From NCBI RefSeq assembly GCF_003052605.1, contig NZ_QASO01000105.1:1-64000 (forward strand): a stretch of 64,000 bases of DNA. The letters are read 5' to 3'. Made by a program: the position numbers and the translations under genes. This stretch comes from Ectopseudomonas oleovorans (lineage in GTDB: Bacteria > Pseudomonadota > Gammaproteobacteria > Pseudomonadales > Pseudomonadaceae). This document shows positions 56,444 through 64,000 of this stretch, piece by piece; position 1 is the first letter of the stretch, and every line of letters starts with the position of its first letter. The notes beneath the pieces were generated by a model. The model was given only the letters and a program-made list of their open reading frames with translations, searched no databases and had not been told where the DNA came from.

Positions 56444-57430
56444 GTGAAACTCAGCGACATCGCCCGCCTGGCTCAGGTCTCGGTTACAACCGCCAGCTAC
56501 GTGATCAACGGTCAGGCCGAGAAACGGCGGATCAGCCCTGCCACCGTGGCCCGGGTGCTGGCGGTGGTCGAACAGCATGGCTATCGCCCGGATCAGCAGG
56601 CCGCCAGTCTGCGCCGCGGGCAGAGTCGCTGCCTCGGCTTCATCCTGCCGGACCTGGAAAACCCCAGCTATGCGCGCCTGGCCAAGCTGCTCGAGCAGAA
56701 GGCCCGCGCCGCCGGCTACCAGTTGCTGATCGCCAGTTCCGATGACGACCCGAGCAGCGAACGGCAGTTGCTCGACCTGTTTCGCTCGCGTCGCTGCGAG
56801 GCGCTGATCGTCGCCAGTTGCCTGCCGCCGGACGACCCGTTGTACCCCAGCATCGTCGCCGCCGGCCTGCCCGTGATCGCTGTCGACCGGGCATTGTCGC
56901 CAACCCACATCCGCTCGGTGGTCAGCGATGACGAACAAGCCGGACGCACCCTCACCGCCAGCCTGCTGACGCCCAAACCGCGTCATATCGCGCTGCTTGG
57001 CGCACGCGCTGAACTGGTAATCAGCCAGGCGCGCGAGCGCGGTTTCCGTGCCGCGCTGGCCGGTTTCGACGGAGGCCTCAGCGTCTGCCACGGCGAGCAG
57101 TTCAACCGCGCCTGCGGCTACCGGCAGATGAAGACGCTATTGGACGCAGGCAGCCCACCGGATGCCCTGCTGACCACCGCCTACGTGCTGCTCGAAGGGG
57201 TGTTCGATGCCCTGCGCGAACAGGGCAGCGAGCACTGGCCAGCCGTGCGACTGGCCACCTTCGGCGACACCCAGTTGCTGGATTTTCTGCCGCTGCGGGT
57301 CAACGCCATGAGCCAGCAGCACGAGCGCATTGCCGAACGGGCATTGGCCTGGACCTTACAGGCGGTGGAGAACAACGACTATCGCCCCGGCATCGAGGCC
57401 ATCGAACGCAGTTTCAAGGCGCGCCTGTAG
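56444..57430 (+). CDS. fruR: catabolite repressor/activator Cra (FruR), LacI family
   Basis: 328 residues from a GTG at 56444 after CAGGA. A LacI helix-turn-helix (LSDIARLAQVSVTTASYVINGQAEKRRIS, residues 3-31) with the FruR-specific TTASYVINGQA is followed by a periplasmic-binding-type effector domain. In pseudomonads it responds to fructose 1-phosphate and controls fruBKA only, unlike the global enteric Cra. It is divergent from the operon with the operator between them. Confidence 0.94.
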   Translation: MKLSDIARLAQVSVTTASYVINGQAEKRRISPATVARVLAVVEQHGYRPDQQAASLRRGQSRCLGFILPDLENPSYARLAKLLEQKARAAGYQLLIASSDDDPSSERQLLDLFRSRRCEALIVASCLPPDDPLYPSIVAAGLPVIAVDRALSPTHIRSVVSDDEQAGRTLTASLLTPKPRHIALLGARAELVISQARERGFRAALAGFDGGLSVCHGEQFNRACGYRQMKTLLDAGSPPDALLTTAYVLLEGVFDALREQGSEHWPAVRLATFGDTQLLDFLPLRVNAMSQQHERIAERALAWTLQAVENNDYRPGIEAIERSFKARL

Positions 57431-57518
57431 TTTCTGACGCCCGCTGGCGGGCGATCATGACGGGTAGTAGACGTACCCACGCCTGGCATCTGCCTGAAAA
57501 ATCACCGAAGCTTGGCCC

Positions 57519-58298
57519 ATGCGCCTGATCGACACCCATACCCACCTCGACTTCCCCGACTTCGACGCCGACCGCGACGCCCTGCTCGCGCGCAGCCGGG
57601 CGCTCGGCGTGCAGCGCATGGTGGTGCTCGGGATTTATAAGGCCAATTGGCAGCGGCTGTGGCACCTGGTCGAGGCAAACGAAGGCCTGCATGCCGCGTT
57701 CGGCCTGCATCCGGTCTACCTGGACGATCACCACCCGCAGCACCTCGATGAACTGCGCGACTGGTTAAGCAGACTGGCCGGACAGCCCAAGCTGTGCGCC
57801 GTTGGCGAATTTGGCCTGGATTACTACCTGGAGAACCTGGACCGACAGCGCCAGCAAGCCTTGTTCGAGGCGCAGCTTGAGCTGGCTGCCGAGTTCGAAC
57901 TGCCGGCGCTGCTGCATGTACGCCGCGCCCATGCCGCGACCATCGCCACGCTCAAACGCTTTCGCCTGAAGCGCGGCGGCATCATCCACGCCTTTGCCGG
58001 CAGTCAGGAAGAAGCCCGCGAATACATCAAGCTGGGCTTTCGTCTCGGTCTGGGCGGCGCCGCCACCTGGCCACAGGCCAACCGTCTGCGCCAGGTGGTG
58101 GCCGGGCTGCCACTGGACGCCATCGTGCTGGAAACCGACGCCCCGGACATGGCTCCAGCCATGCACCCGTACCAGCGCAACAGTCCGGAGTACCTGGCAG
58201 ATATCTGCACTGAACTGGCCGCCTTACGTGGCATCAGCACCGAAGAACTGGCGGCGGCCAGCAGCCGTAACGCGGATGAGTTGTTCGGCTGGGGATAA
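57519..58298 (+). CDS. TatD-family metal-dependent hydrolase
   Basis: 259 residues of the TatD TIM-barrel family. Metal ligands H7 and H9 are in IDTHTHLD, a Glu in AVGEFGLDYY, His in LHVRRAH and IHAFAGS, and the final Asp in VLETDAPDM. Members act as 3'-5' DNA exonucleases or D-aminoacyl-type hydrolases; which applies here is open. It sits 88 bp after fruR in the same direction. Confidence 0.9.
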   Translation: MRLIDTHTHLDFPDFDADRDALLARSRALGVQRMVVLGIYKANWQRLWHLVEANEGLHAAFGLHPVYLDDHHPQHLDELRDWLSRLAGQPKLCAVGEFGLDYYLENLDRQRQQALFEAQLELAAEFELPALLHVRRAHAATIATLKRFRLKRGGIIHAFAGSQEEAREYIKLGFRLGLGGAATWPQANRLRQVVAGLPLDAIVLETDAPDMAPAMHPYQRNSPEYLADICTELAALRGISTEELAAASSRNADELFGWG

Positions 58299-58309
58299 AT
58301 GCAGCCAGG

Positions 58310-58381
58310 GTAGGAGCCCCGCCCCGGGGCGAATGCTGCCAGACCGCGTCGCCCAAATTCGCGGCGGGGCGCCGCTCCTAC
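58310..58381. repeat. REP palindrome, GCCCCGCCCCGGGGC type
   Basis: GTAGGAGCCCCGCCCCGGGGC faces GCGGCGGGGCGCCGCTCCTAC. The same core as in MITE copies A and B, but without their AATG/CATT ends. A second palindrome (GGAAGGGGCTTTGGC / GCCAAAGCGCCTCCC) follows to 58457. Confidence 0.75.
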
Positions 58382-58467
58382 CCCTGAGCGTGGAGGCCTG
58401 TGGAAGGGGCTTTGGCCACGACGACTACAAAGCATCGCCGCCAAAGCGCCTCCCACGAGGCCAGTCC

Positions 58468-60498
58468 TCACACACGAAACGCGCCGATCAGTTGCTTGAG
58501 CCGCGTTACCAACTCGCTCAATTCGCGGCTGGCCTGCTCGGTCTGGCTGGCACCGGCAGCAGTGCGCTCGCCGGCATGATTGATCTCGACGATGTTCTGA
58601 TCGATATCGTGCGCCACCGCCGTCTGCTGTTCGGCAGCAGCGGCGATCTGCTGGTTCTGGTCGACGATCATGCCCACTGCACCGAGGATGTTCTCCAGGG
58701 CCTGCTGCACCTTGGCCGACTGGCTGACCGTACCATCCGCCATCTGGTGACTGGCGTTCATCGCCTTCACCGCCGCCCCCACACCGCCCTGCAGCTTGGC
58801 GATCATTGCTTCGATCTCTTCGGTGGACTGCTGCGTGCGCTTGGCCAGATTGCGCACCTCGTCAGCCACCACGGCGAAACCGCGACCCTGTTCACCAGCC
58901 CGCGCCGCCTCGATGGCAGCATTGAGCGCCAGCAGGTTGGTCTGCTCGGCGATGCCTTTGATCACATCCAGCACCTGGCTGATCGAAGCGCTGTCGCTGG
59001 CCAGCTGATTGATTACCGCCACCGATTGATCGATTTCGCCGGCCAGACGCTCGATGGCGCCGACCTGCGCTTCGACCAGGGCACGGCCACTGACCGTTTC
59101 CTGATTCACGCTCTGCGCACTGCCCACTGCCGCCGCGGCGCTGCGTGCGACTTCCTGAGCGGTAGCGGCCATTTGGTTCATCGCCGTGGCCACCTGCTCG
59201 ATCTGTGCACGCTGCCCCGCCACGGCCTGATTACTCTCGCCGGAGATCACCTCAACCCGGTCAGCCTGGCCACCGACTTCGCCCACGGTATGGCCAACAC
59301 GCTCGATCAGATCGTGAATGCGCTGCACGGTCTGATTGAATACCTGCCCCAGCACGCCCAGCTCGTCACGGCTGTGCGCCTGAAAGCTGACCGTCATGTC
59401 GCCCGCCGCCACCTTGTCCATCACCCGCCCCAGATTCTTCAGGGTGGTGCGGGTCGATACGTAAAAGCCGCTGTAGAGATAGACGATCAGCAGGAACACC
59501 AGCACCAGGGCAACGACCAGCAGCACCATCTGCCCACGGTTCTCCGCGAGCCTCTCGCTCAACTGGCTGTCGAGAAAGGCCAGCAGGCCATCGTTGAAAG
59601 CGTAGGTCTTGGCCATTTCCTGGCTGACCTGATCGTAGAACTGCGCCCAGGGCGTATCCAGGCTGTCGGCGATGATCACCTGATCCTCGAACAGCACGCC
59701 GCTGTCCTTAAGACTCTGGCGACTGGCTTCGGCCAGGCTGCCCAGCCCATTCTGCGCAGCGACGTTACCGGCCAGTGCCTCCTGCAGATTCAGGCCGTAC
59801 TCGGCATGCAACTTCTCCAACTGCAGCAGCAGATCATCGAACTTGGTACTGGCCGCCGAATTGAGAAAACCCTGCCCCAGGGAATAGGCGCCGATGGCAC
59901 GGCCTTGGCTGAGCACATTGGTGATCTGTGGGGTGACGTTGGTGATCAGCTCGGTAATCTGCCGCACCTGGCGTTGCGGATCCTGGCTCAACCCCGCCTG
60001 GCTGGCCACCAGCTTGATAAAGACCTGCGAATCTCCCAACAGCTTCTCGACCATGACGGCCTTGCTCTGCAAAGACGTCTCGGCTACTGCACTTTTCAGC
60101 TCGGCCAGCAGCTCATCGCGCTTGGCCTGGAACTCCGCTGCCTGCTCGGCATCGCTGGTCACCGGTTGCAGCCCCTGCAAACTGGCGCTGAGCGACTGCT
60201 GCAGTTGATCGATGCGCCCCTCGAGATCACCCGCCTGACCGGACTGACCGATCATCGAATTGATCAGCACCAGGTCGTTGAGGTTTTCCAGATCACGCCG
60301 CAACTGCAGGCTGCTCCCCAGCAGTTCCAGGCTTTGCAGAGCCGTCTGGGTACCAACGAACTGACGATAGGAGTCACGCACCAGATAGAAGTTGGTGACG
60401 AGCATAGGCAGGAAGAACAAAACGCTGATCAGGCTGAACTTCATGCCGAAGCTGAGGCGATTCATCAGCGCGATGGCCGGGTACAACACGGTCTTCAC
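58468..60498 (-). CDS. methyl-accepting chemotaxis protein (PA4520-like)
   Basis: 676 residues from a GTG at 60498 with GGAG upstream. The first transmembrane helix lies at about 20-40, a long periplasmic helical sensor follows, and the second helix is at about 325-350 ([19 protein letters not shown]). HAMP is next, then the MCP signalling hairpin with [32 protein letters not shown] at its tip. There is no obvious CheB/CheR pentapeptide; the end reads IGAFRV. The ligand is unknown. The order MCP-ampE-ampD-DUF1631 matches P. aeruginosa PA4520-PA4523. Confidence 0.94.
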   Translation of the reverse strand: MKTVLYPAIALMNRLSFGMKFSLISVLFFLPMLVTNFYLVRDSYRQFVGTQTALQSLELLGSSLQLRRDLENLNDLVLINSMIGQSGQAGDLEGRIDQLQQSLSASLQGLQPVTSDAEQAAEFQAKRDELLAELKSAVAETSLQSKAVMVEKLLGDSQVFIKLVASQAGLSQDPQRQVRQITELITNVTPQITNVLSQGRAIGAYSLGQGFLNSAASTKFDDLLLQLEKLHAEYGLNLQEALAGNVAAQNGLGSLAEASRQSLKDSGVLFEDQVIIADSLDTPWAQFYDQVSQEMAKTYAFNDGLLAFLDSQLSERLAENRGQMVLLVVALVLVFLLIVYLYSGFYVSTRTTLKNLGRVMDKVAAGDMTVSFQAHSRDELGVLGQVFNQTVQRIHDLIERVGHTVGEVGGQADRVEVISGESNQAVAGQRAQIEQVATAMNQMAATAQEVARSAAAAVGSAQSVNQETVSGRALVEAQVGAIERLAGEIDQSVAVINQLASDSASISQVLDVIKGIAEQTNLLALNAAIEAARAGEQGRGFAVVADEVRNLAKRTQQSTEEIEAMIAKLQGGVGAAVKAMNASHQMADGTVSQSAKVQQALENILGAVGMIVDQNQQIAAAAEQQTAVAHDIDQNIVEINHAGERTAAGASQTEQASRELSELVTRLKQLIGAFRV

Positions 60499-60744
60499 TA
60501 GACGTCTCCAGTTGCCATTATTGTTATTGGTATCGCTTGAACGACCGCAGAGCCTCTCACGGGCTGACGACGGCGTCCTGTGCAGCCCGACCTGTGGCGC
60601 GTGAATCTACGCGGCGAATACAGGCAGATAAATGTGACGAAAATCACCAAACAGGGTCGGCTACCGCCTCCTTGTACCCCTTATCGACACGCACCTCTGT
60701 AACTTAAGGTTAAATGCGCGCCCAGCGAATCCAGCTAAGGCCGT

Positions 60745-60806
60745 GTAGGAGCCCCGACTCGGGGCGAATGCTGTTTTGCCATTCGCCGCAGGGCGCGGCT
60801 TCCACA
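60745..60806. repeat. decayed REP palindrome
   Basis: GTAGGAGCCCCGACTCGGGGC faces GCAGGGCGCGGCTTCCAC; same family as 58310 with several mismatches in the right arm. Confidence 0.6.
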
Positions 60807-60868
60807 AAGCCGGCACGTAGGGCGGGTGCAACCCGCCACTGTGCGTGACAGCAGGCTGCCCCCGCCCT

Positions 60869-61013
60869 AATGTCTGTCAGTTAAGCGTCGACGCTGCCAA
60901 TGGGTAGGAGCGGCGCCCCGCCGCGAACCAGGGCGATACGCGATTGAAAAGCTTCGCCCCGGGGCGGGGCTCCTACGAAAGACCGCTTTGGCAAGCTTAT
61001 CTGATCGGCATTG
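60869..61013. mobile_element. IS4-end MITE, copy B, inserted in another palindrome
   Basis: The unit runs from AATGTCTGTCAGTTAAGC to GCTTATCTGATCGGCATTG and differs from copy A at two of 145 positions. An exact 11-bp direct repeat GCCCCCGCCCT flanks it (60858-60868 and 61014-61024). The target is the right arm of a GTAGGGCGGGT-type inverted repeat beginning at 60818, which is split by the element. Its core palindrome GTAGGAGCGGCGCC ... GGGGCTCCTAC is complete here. Confidence 0.85.
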
Positions 61014-61046
61014 GCCCCCGCCCTGCATAGCGCTTGGGCAGGATCT

Positions 61047-61880
61047 CTAGATTAATAACACCCAAACCGCATAACCGGCATACCAGACCACTGCGGCACG
61101 AATCAGCAGTTGCCACAGCTGATCCAGGGTATCGACACCCTCCTCACCCATCACTGGCGGCGGCATCTCAGCGGCCGCACGTCCGGCCTTGATCACCAGT
61201 TGCGCGGCAGAAATGTCCCAGCTCAGCAGCTCATGCAGCAAGGCGCGGCTGACGGCGACGAAATTACCGACCAGGGCGAAACTGGAGGCCAGCACCCGCG
61301 CCGGCAGCCAATCGAAGGCATGCCGCACCTGCACGGCCCGCTCGCGCAGAGCCGGTTGCTCGGCCTGCTCGGCGCTCAGCGCCAGCAGGCGATACGCCAG
61401 CGCCGCCATCGGCCCGAGCAGCAGATACCAGAAAATAACCGCGAAGAAGCTTTGATACGCCTGCCACAGCAAGTGCCCCTGAACCTGCACCAGCAGCTCG
61501 GCACCCTCCTCCGGTTCTAACGAAAGGTCACGTTCGGCCACGTGATAAGCCGCCTGACCATCGCCACGCCGCCAGGCATCACGAAACGGCCCCAGGGCGG
61601 CGAGCAGATCGCCACGCCCCAGGCTGTAGATCAGCACCAGCAAATGCACGGGCAACGCCAGCCAACCGTAAGCCAGCGGCTTGAGGATCAGCAACAGCAG
61701 GCCCAGCGCCAACACCGGCAACAGTACCAGAATGGCCAGGCACAGCCACGGGGCCTGCTGCAGGCCGCCTTGTTGCAGGCGCTGCAATTGCGCCAACCAG
61801 GGGCCGTCCTGCTGGATGCGCAGACGCCAGGCAGAAAATTTCTCGACCCACAGCACCAGCAGAATCACCAGAAAACTCAT
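61047..61880 (-). CDS. ampE: AmpE, inner-membrane protein of the ampDE operon
   Basis: 277 residues with four or more membrane segments and the family motifs VEKFSAWRL near the start, QAYQSFFAVIFWYLLLGP and HAFDWLPARVLASSFALVGNF. The CobD/AmpE-like fold is known, but its role is unsettled; it is linked to beta-lactamase signalling through its partner AmpD. It starts 2 bp after ampD on the same strand. Confidence 0.93.
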   Translation of the reverse strand: MSFLVILLVLWVEKFSAWRLRIQQDGPWLAQLQRLQQGGLQQAPWLCLAILVLLPVLALGLLLLILKPLAYGWLALPVHLLVLIYSLGRGDLLAALGPFRDAWRRGDGQAAYHVAERDLSLEPEEGAELLVQVQGHLLWQAYQSFFAVIFWYLLLGPMAALAYRLLALSAEQAEQPALRERAVQVRHAFDWLPARVLASSFALVGNFVAVSRALLHELLSWDISAAQLVIKAGRAAAEMPPPVMGEEGVDTLDQLWQLLIRAAVVWYAGYAVWVLLI

Positions 61881-61882
61881 TG

Positions 61883-62434
61883 CTACCTCTCCTTCAATTC
61901 GGCGTGCAGACGCGGCCAGTCGAACGCTGCCCCCGGGTCGGTCTTGCGCCCAGGCGCGATATCGTTGTGGCCGCGGATGCGCTGCGTCGACAGTGCCGGG
62001 TAAGCGTCCAGCAACTGCCGCGTCAGCTCGGCCAACCTGGCGTACTGAGCGTCGGTGTAGGGCAGATCATCCGTCCCTTCCAGCTCCACTCCTAGCGAAA
62101 AATCATTGCAGTTATCGCGCCCCTCGAAGCTCGACACACCCGCATGCCAGGCGCGATCCAGACAGGAGACGAACTGCGTCAGCCCGCCATCACGCTCGAT
62201 GAAGAAGTGCGCGGAAACCTGCAGGGATGCGATCTCGGCGAAGAAAGGATGCTCGTGCACGGGCAAACGGTTCTGAAAGAACGCCTGCACCTTGCCGGTG
62301 CCGAACTGCCCAGGCGGCAAGCTGATATTGTGCACCACCAGCAGAGAGATCTCGCCACCGGGGCGAGCGTTGAAATTCGGCGATGGGCAGTGAGGGATGC
62401 CCTGAAACCAGCCAGTGGAAGGGTCGAGCAGCAT
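61883..62434 (-). CDS. ampD: 1,6-anhydro-N-acetylmuramyl-L-alanine amidase AmpD
   Basis: 183 residues of the amidase_2 fold. Zinc ligands are H35 (VVHN), H156 and D166 (GHNDIAPGRKTDPG). It lacks a signal peptide, as expected for the cytoplasmic enzyme. It removes stem peptides from recycled anhydro-muropeptides and so keeps AmpR-controlled beta-lactamase expression low. No ampC or ampR is in the window. It forms a two-gene operon with ampE. Confidence 0.96.
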   Translation of the reverse strand: MLLDPSTGWFQGIPHCPSPNFNARPGGEISLLVVHNISLPPGQFGTGKVQAFFQNRLPVHEHPFFAEIASLQVSAHFFIERDGGLTQFVSCLDRAWHAGVSSFEGRDNCNDFSLGVELEGTDDLPYTDAQYARLAELTRQLLDAYPALSTQRIRGHNDIAPGRKTDPGAAFDWPRLHAELKER

Positions 62435-62597
62435 GTGGCACTCCTGAACGTGTCACCACTCTAGAGCAGGTGGCTACGGCGGCCAAGCGCGAGGCCGCAA
62501 CAGGATGTGCAAAGGCGGGAAAATCTCACGCTAAAACGAAGAGTGGCAAACGTTAGCGGGTGGGCGATACCAATCAACCAAACGCAGGCGGGAGTTT

Positions 62598-62666
62598 GTA
62601 GGAGCCAGCTTGCTGGCGATCAAATGCTCGCCTGACAAGGACCATCGCCAGCAAGCCGGCTCCTAC
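62598..62666. repeat. REP palindrome
   Basis: GTAGGAGCCAGCTTGCTGGC faces CGCCAGCAAGCCGGCTCCTAC; RAYT-type REP between ampD and the DUF1631 gene. The rest of this 255-bp gap shows nothing else. Confidence 0.8.
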
Positions 62667-62689
62667 AGATATCAGCAGCGGAGTTGCTC

Positions 62690-64000
62690 TCAGGCGTTCT
62701 TCAACTTACGCAGATTGCCAATGACCGACTCCAGGGCGCGGTCGAACAGCAGCGCATCGTCAAGCAGGCGCACAGCGTTGCGGCGGAACTCCACCGCCAG
62801 CGCGTTGCGCGTCTTCTCCAGCACCTTCATGCCGGTGCGATTGACGAACACGTACTTGCCAGTGGGCTTGATGATGGCCGCCAGCTTGCAGCGCAGCTTG
62901 TGCTCTTCATCTTCCTGGATTTCCACCCAGCTACCCACACGCAGGCTGTCCACCTGCAGCAGCGCCTCGTCGTCGTCCGGGAGCACCACATCCGGCTCCT
63001 GCGGACGGGTCTGACCTGGCGCAAGCAGAATGATCTCTTCGACCACCTCGACCATCGCCGGAGCGTCCTCGACCTCTTCGGCGGCCGGCAGCTCCAGCAG
63101 TGGCAGCTCGATGCCGGCTTCGCTCGGGTCGGTGTGCGCAGCATCCTCGGCAACGGCCGTCTCGGCCTCCGGTGCTGCGCGCTTGAAGCGCTGGAAGGCC
63201 TGCACATGCAGCACTTCCAATTGGCTGAAGAATTCGCTGGTAGAGAACGGATCGAAGGCCGCGCTGGCCATGCCCTCGCGCAATGCCTTGAGCAGCCCCG
63301 GCACCAGCTCCAGCAAGCGCAGGCGTGCTTCCGGGTCTTCATGCGGAGCAACACTCCAGACCAGGTCGTCCATGGTCTGCAGCGCAGCCTGCCATTCGTC
63401 CGACTCCACGCCATGCTTGAGACAGGTGAGCATCAGCACCTTGCTCCAGGCTTCCTGCAGCAGCCGCACCACCACTTCCGGCAGGGTCTTGCCCAGCAGC
63501 CGCTCGTTCAGGGCATGTTCGACCTGGCGGCGGGCCAGTTCGGCCTTGGCGCTGCCTTCCTCGGCATCGCGGGTACGCTGTTCGAGCAACTCACTACGAC
63601 GACGCTCATCGCCAGTGAACGCCATGAACTCGGCCAACAGTTCGGAGAAGATCGCCGGATCATCGACGAAGTCGTTCAGCAGACGCTGCACCACCTGCTC
63701 GATCTTCTGATAAAGGCTGTCACGCTGCGCATCGTCCTGATCGACCCAACCCAGCGCGGCAGAGGCGATTTCGTTGAGCAGACGGCGCGCCGGATGGCTG
63801 CCACGGCTGAAGAAAGTCTTGTCCAGCACCGCGACCTTGAGCATCGGGATCTGCAGGCGGCCGATCAGTGCCTTGAGCGAATCCGGCAGGGTGCGGTCAT
63901 CGAGAATGAATTCGAACAGCATCGACACCAGATTGATCACATCCTCGTCGACCTCGCCAACCACCCGCGCCTTGCCGCTCTTGGCGCTGGCACGTTCGAG
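62690..64000 (-). CDS. DUF1631 protein, C-terminal part (PA4523-like)
   Basis: The frame is open to the window edge, so the gene starts outside; the 437 residues visible are its C-terminal half. The segment INLVSMLFEFILDDRTLPDSLKALIGRLQIPMLKVA and SHPARRLLNEIASAALGW are the conserved core of DUF1631. The end has a small beta-rich domain (VDSLRVGSWVEIQEDEEHKLRCKLAAI, then RTGMKVLEKTRNALAVEFRRN) resembling PilZ-like/DUF1631 tails. Function unknown. The position after ampDE is conserved in pseudomonads. Confidence 0.88.
   Translation of the reverse strand, partial: LERASAKSGKARVVGEVDEDVINLVSMLFEFILDDRTLPDSLKALIGRLQIPMLKVAVLDKTFFSRGSHPARRLLNEIASAALGWVDQDDAQRDSLYQKIEQVVQRLLNDFVDDPAIFSELLAEFMAFTGDERRRSELLEQRTRDAEEGSAKAELARRQVEHALNERLLGKTLPEVVVRLLQEAWSKVLMLTCLKHGVESDEWQAALQTMDDLVWSVAPHEDPEARLRLLELVPGLLKALREGMASAAFDPFSTSEFFSQLEVLHVQAFQRFKRAAPEAETAVAEDAAHTDPSEAGIELPLLELPAAEEVEDAPAMVEVVEEIILLAPGQTRPQEPDVVLPDDDEALLQVDSLRVGSWVEIQEDEEHKLRCKLAAIIKPTGKYVFVNRTGMKVLEKTRNALAVEFRRNAVRLLDDALLFDRALESVIGNLRKLKNA

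Noticed and set aside
57994..60501. An 835-residue forward open frame over the TatD and MCP genes
   Set aside because: Antisense to the MCP and out of frame with TatD; no family features.

Overview
The window reads as a stretch of Pseudomonas chromosome. G+C is high, gene spacing and ribosome sites are typical, REP palindromes are dispersed, and long blocks match the P. aeruginosa gene order as I remember it: roxR-roxS-SIMPL protein-dpp; cueR-RIO kinase; piuC-piuA-speC-PepSY reductase; and MCP-ampE-ampD-DUF1631. Block order differs from P. aeruginosa. The P. mendocina/oleovorans (Ectopseudomonas) side of the genus is plausible, but I cannot prove it from sequence.

Layout. 0-0.6 kb: the 5' end of an IS110/IS1111-type transposase abuts a decapitated RlpA-like lipoprotein gene. 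0.6-3.4 kb: Na+/Ca2+-type antiporter, carboxymuconolactone-decarboxylase-like protein, a MITE-like element and an AEC permease. 3.6-14.2 kb: redox two-component pair RoxSR, a SIMPL protein and a dipeptide ABC system (two tandem binding proteins, then dppBCDF). 14.2-22.7 kb: a degenerate receiver/HD-GYP protein, Ada, an NCS2 purine permease, TrmA, DUF4345, DUF411, a zinc metallopeptidase and a Bcr/CflA transporter. 22.8-26.3 kb: an RND efflux operon in decay beside an intact TetR gene. 26.3-30.9 kb: a copper-responsive group (copZ-like chaperone, unknown secreted protein, copA, cueR, two CueR operators) and a RIO-like kinase. 31-43.5 kb: lone pxpA, then an iron group (CirA-like receptor, FMN hydroxyacid oxidase, PiuC, PiuA, SpeC, PepSY-flavodoxin-reductase fusion). 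43.6-48.2 kb: prfC, a REP-flanked RAYT transposase, a ClpA-like AAA ATPase meeting a headless response regulator, and a CobB deacylase. 48.4-58.3 kb: a large EF-hand membrane protein, the fructose PTS operon fruBKA with divergent fruR/cra, and a TatD hydrolase. 58.5-64 kb: MCP, ampDE and a DUF1631 gene cut by the window edge.

The most notable finding is a family of short non-autonomous elements, three copies at about 16.6, 34.4 and 60.9 kb. Their IS4-like ends (AATG...CATT, imperfect 18-bp inverted repeats) are flanked by 11-12 bp direct repeats, and their interiors are REP-type palindromes. Several loci also show fresh decay: the RND operon, the rlpA-like gene, a LysR remnant, and the response-regulator/AAA junction. 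No CRISPR array, rRNA, tRNA or prophage was seen.
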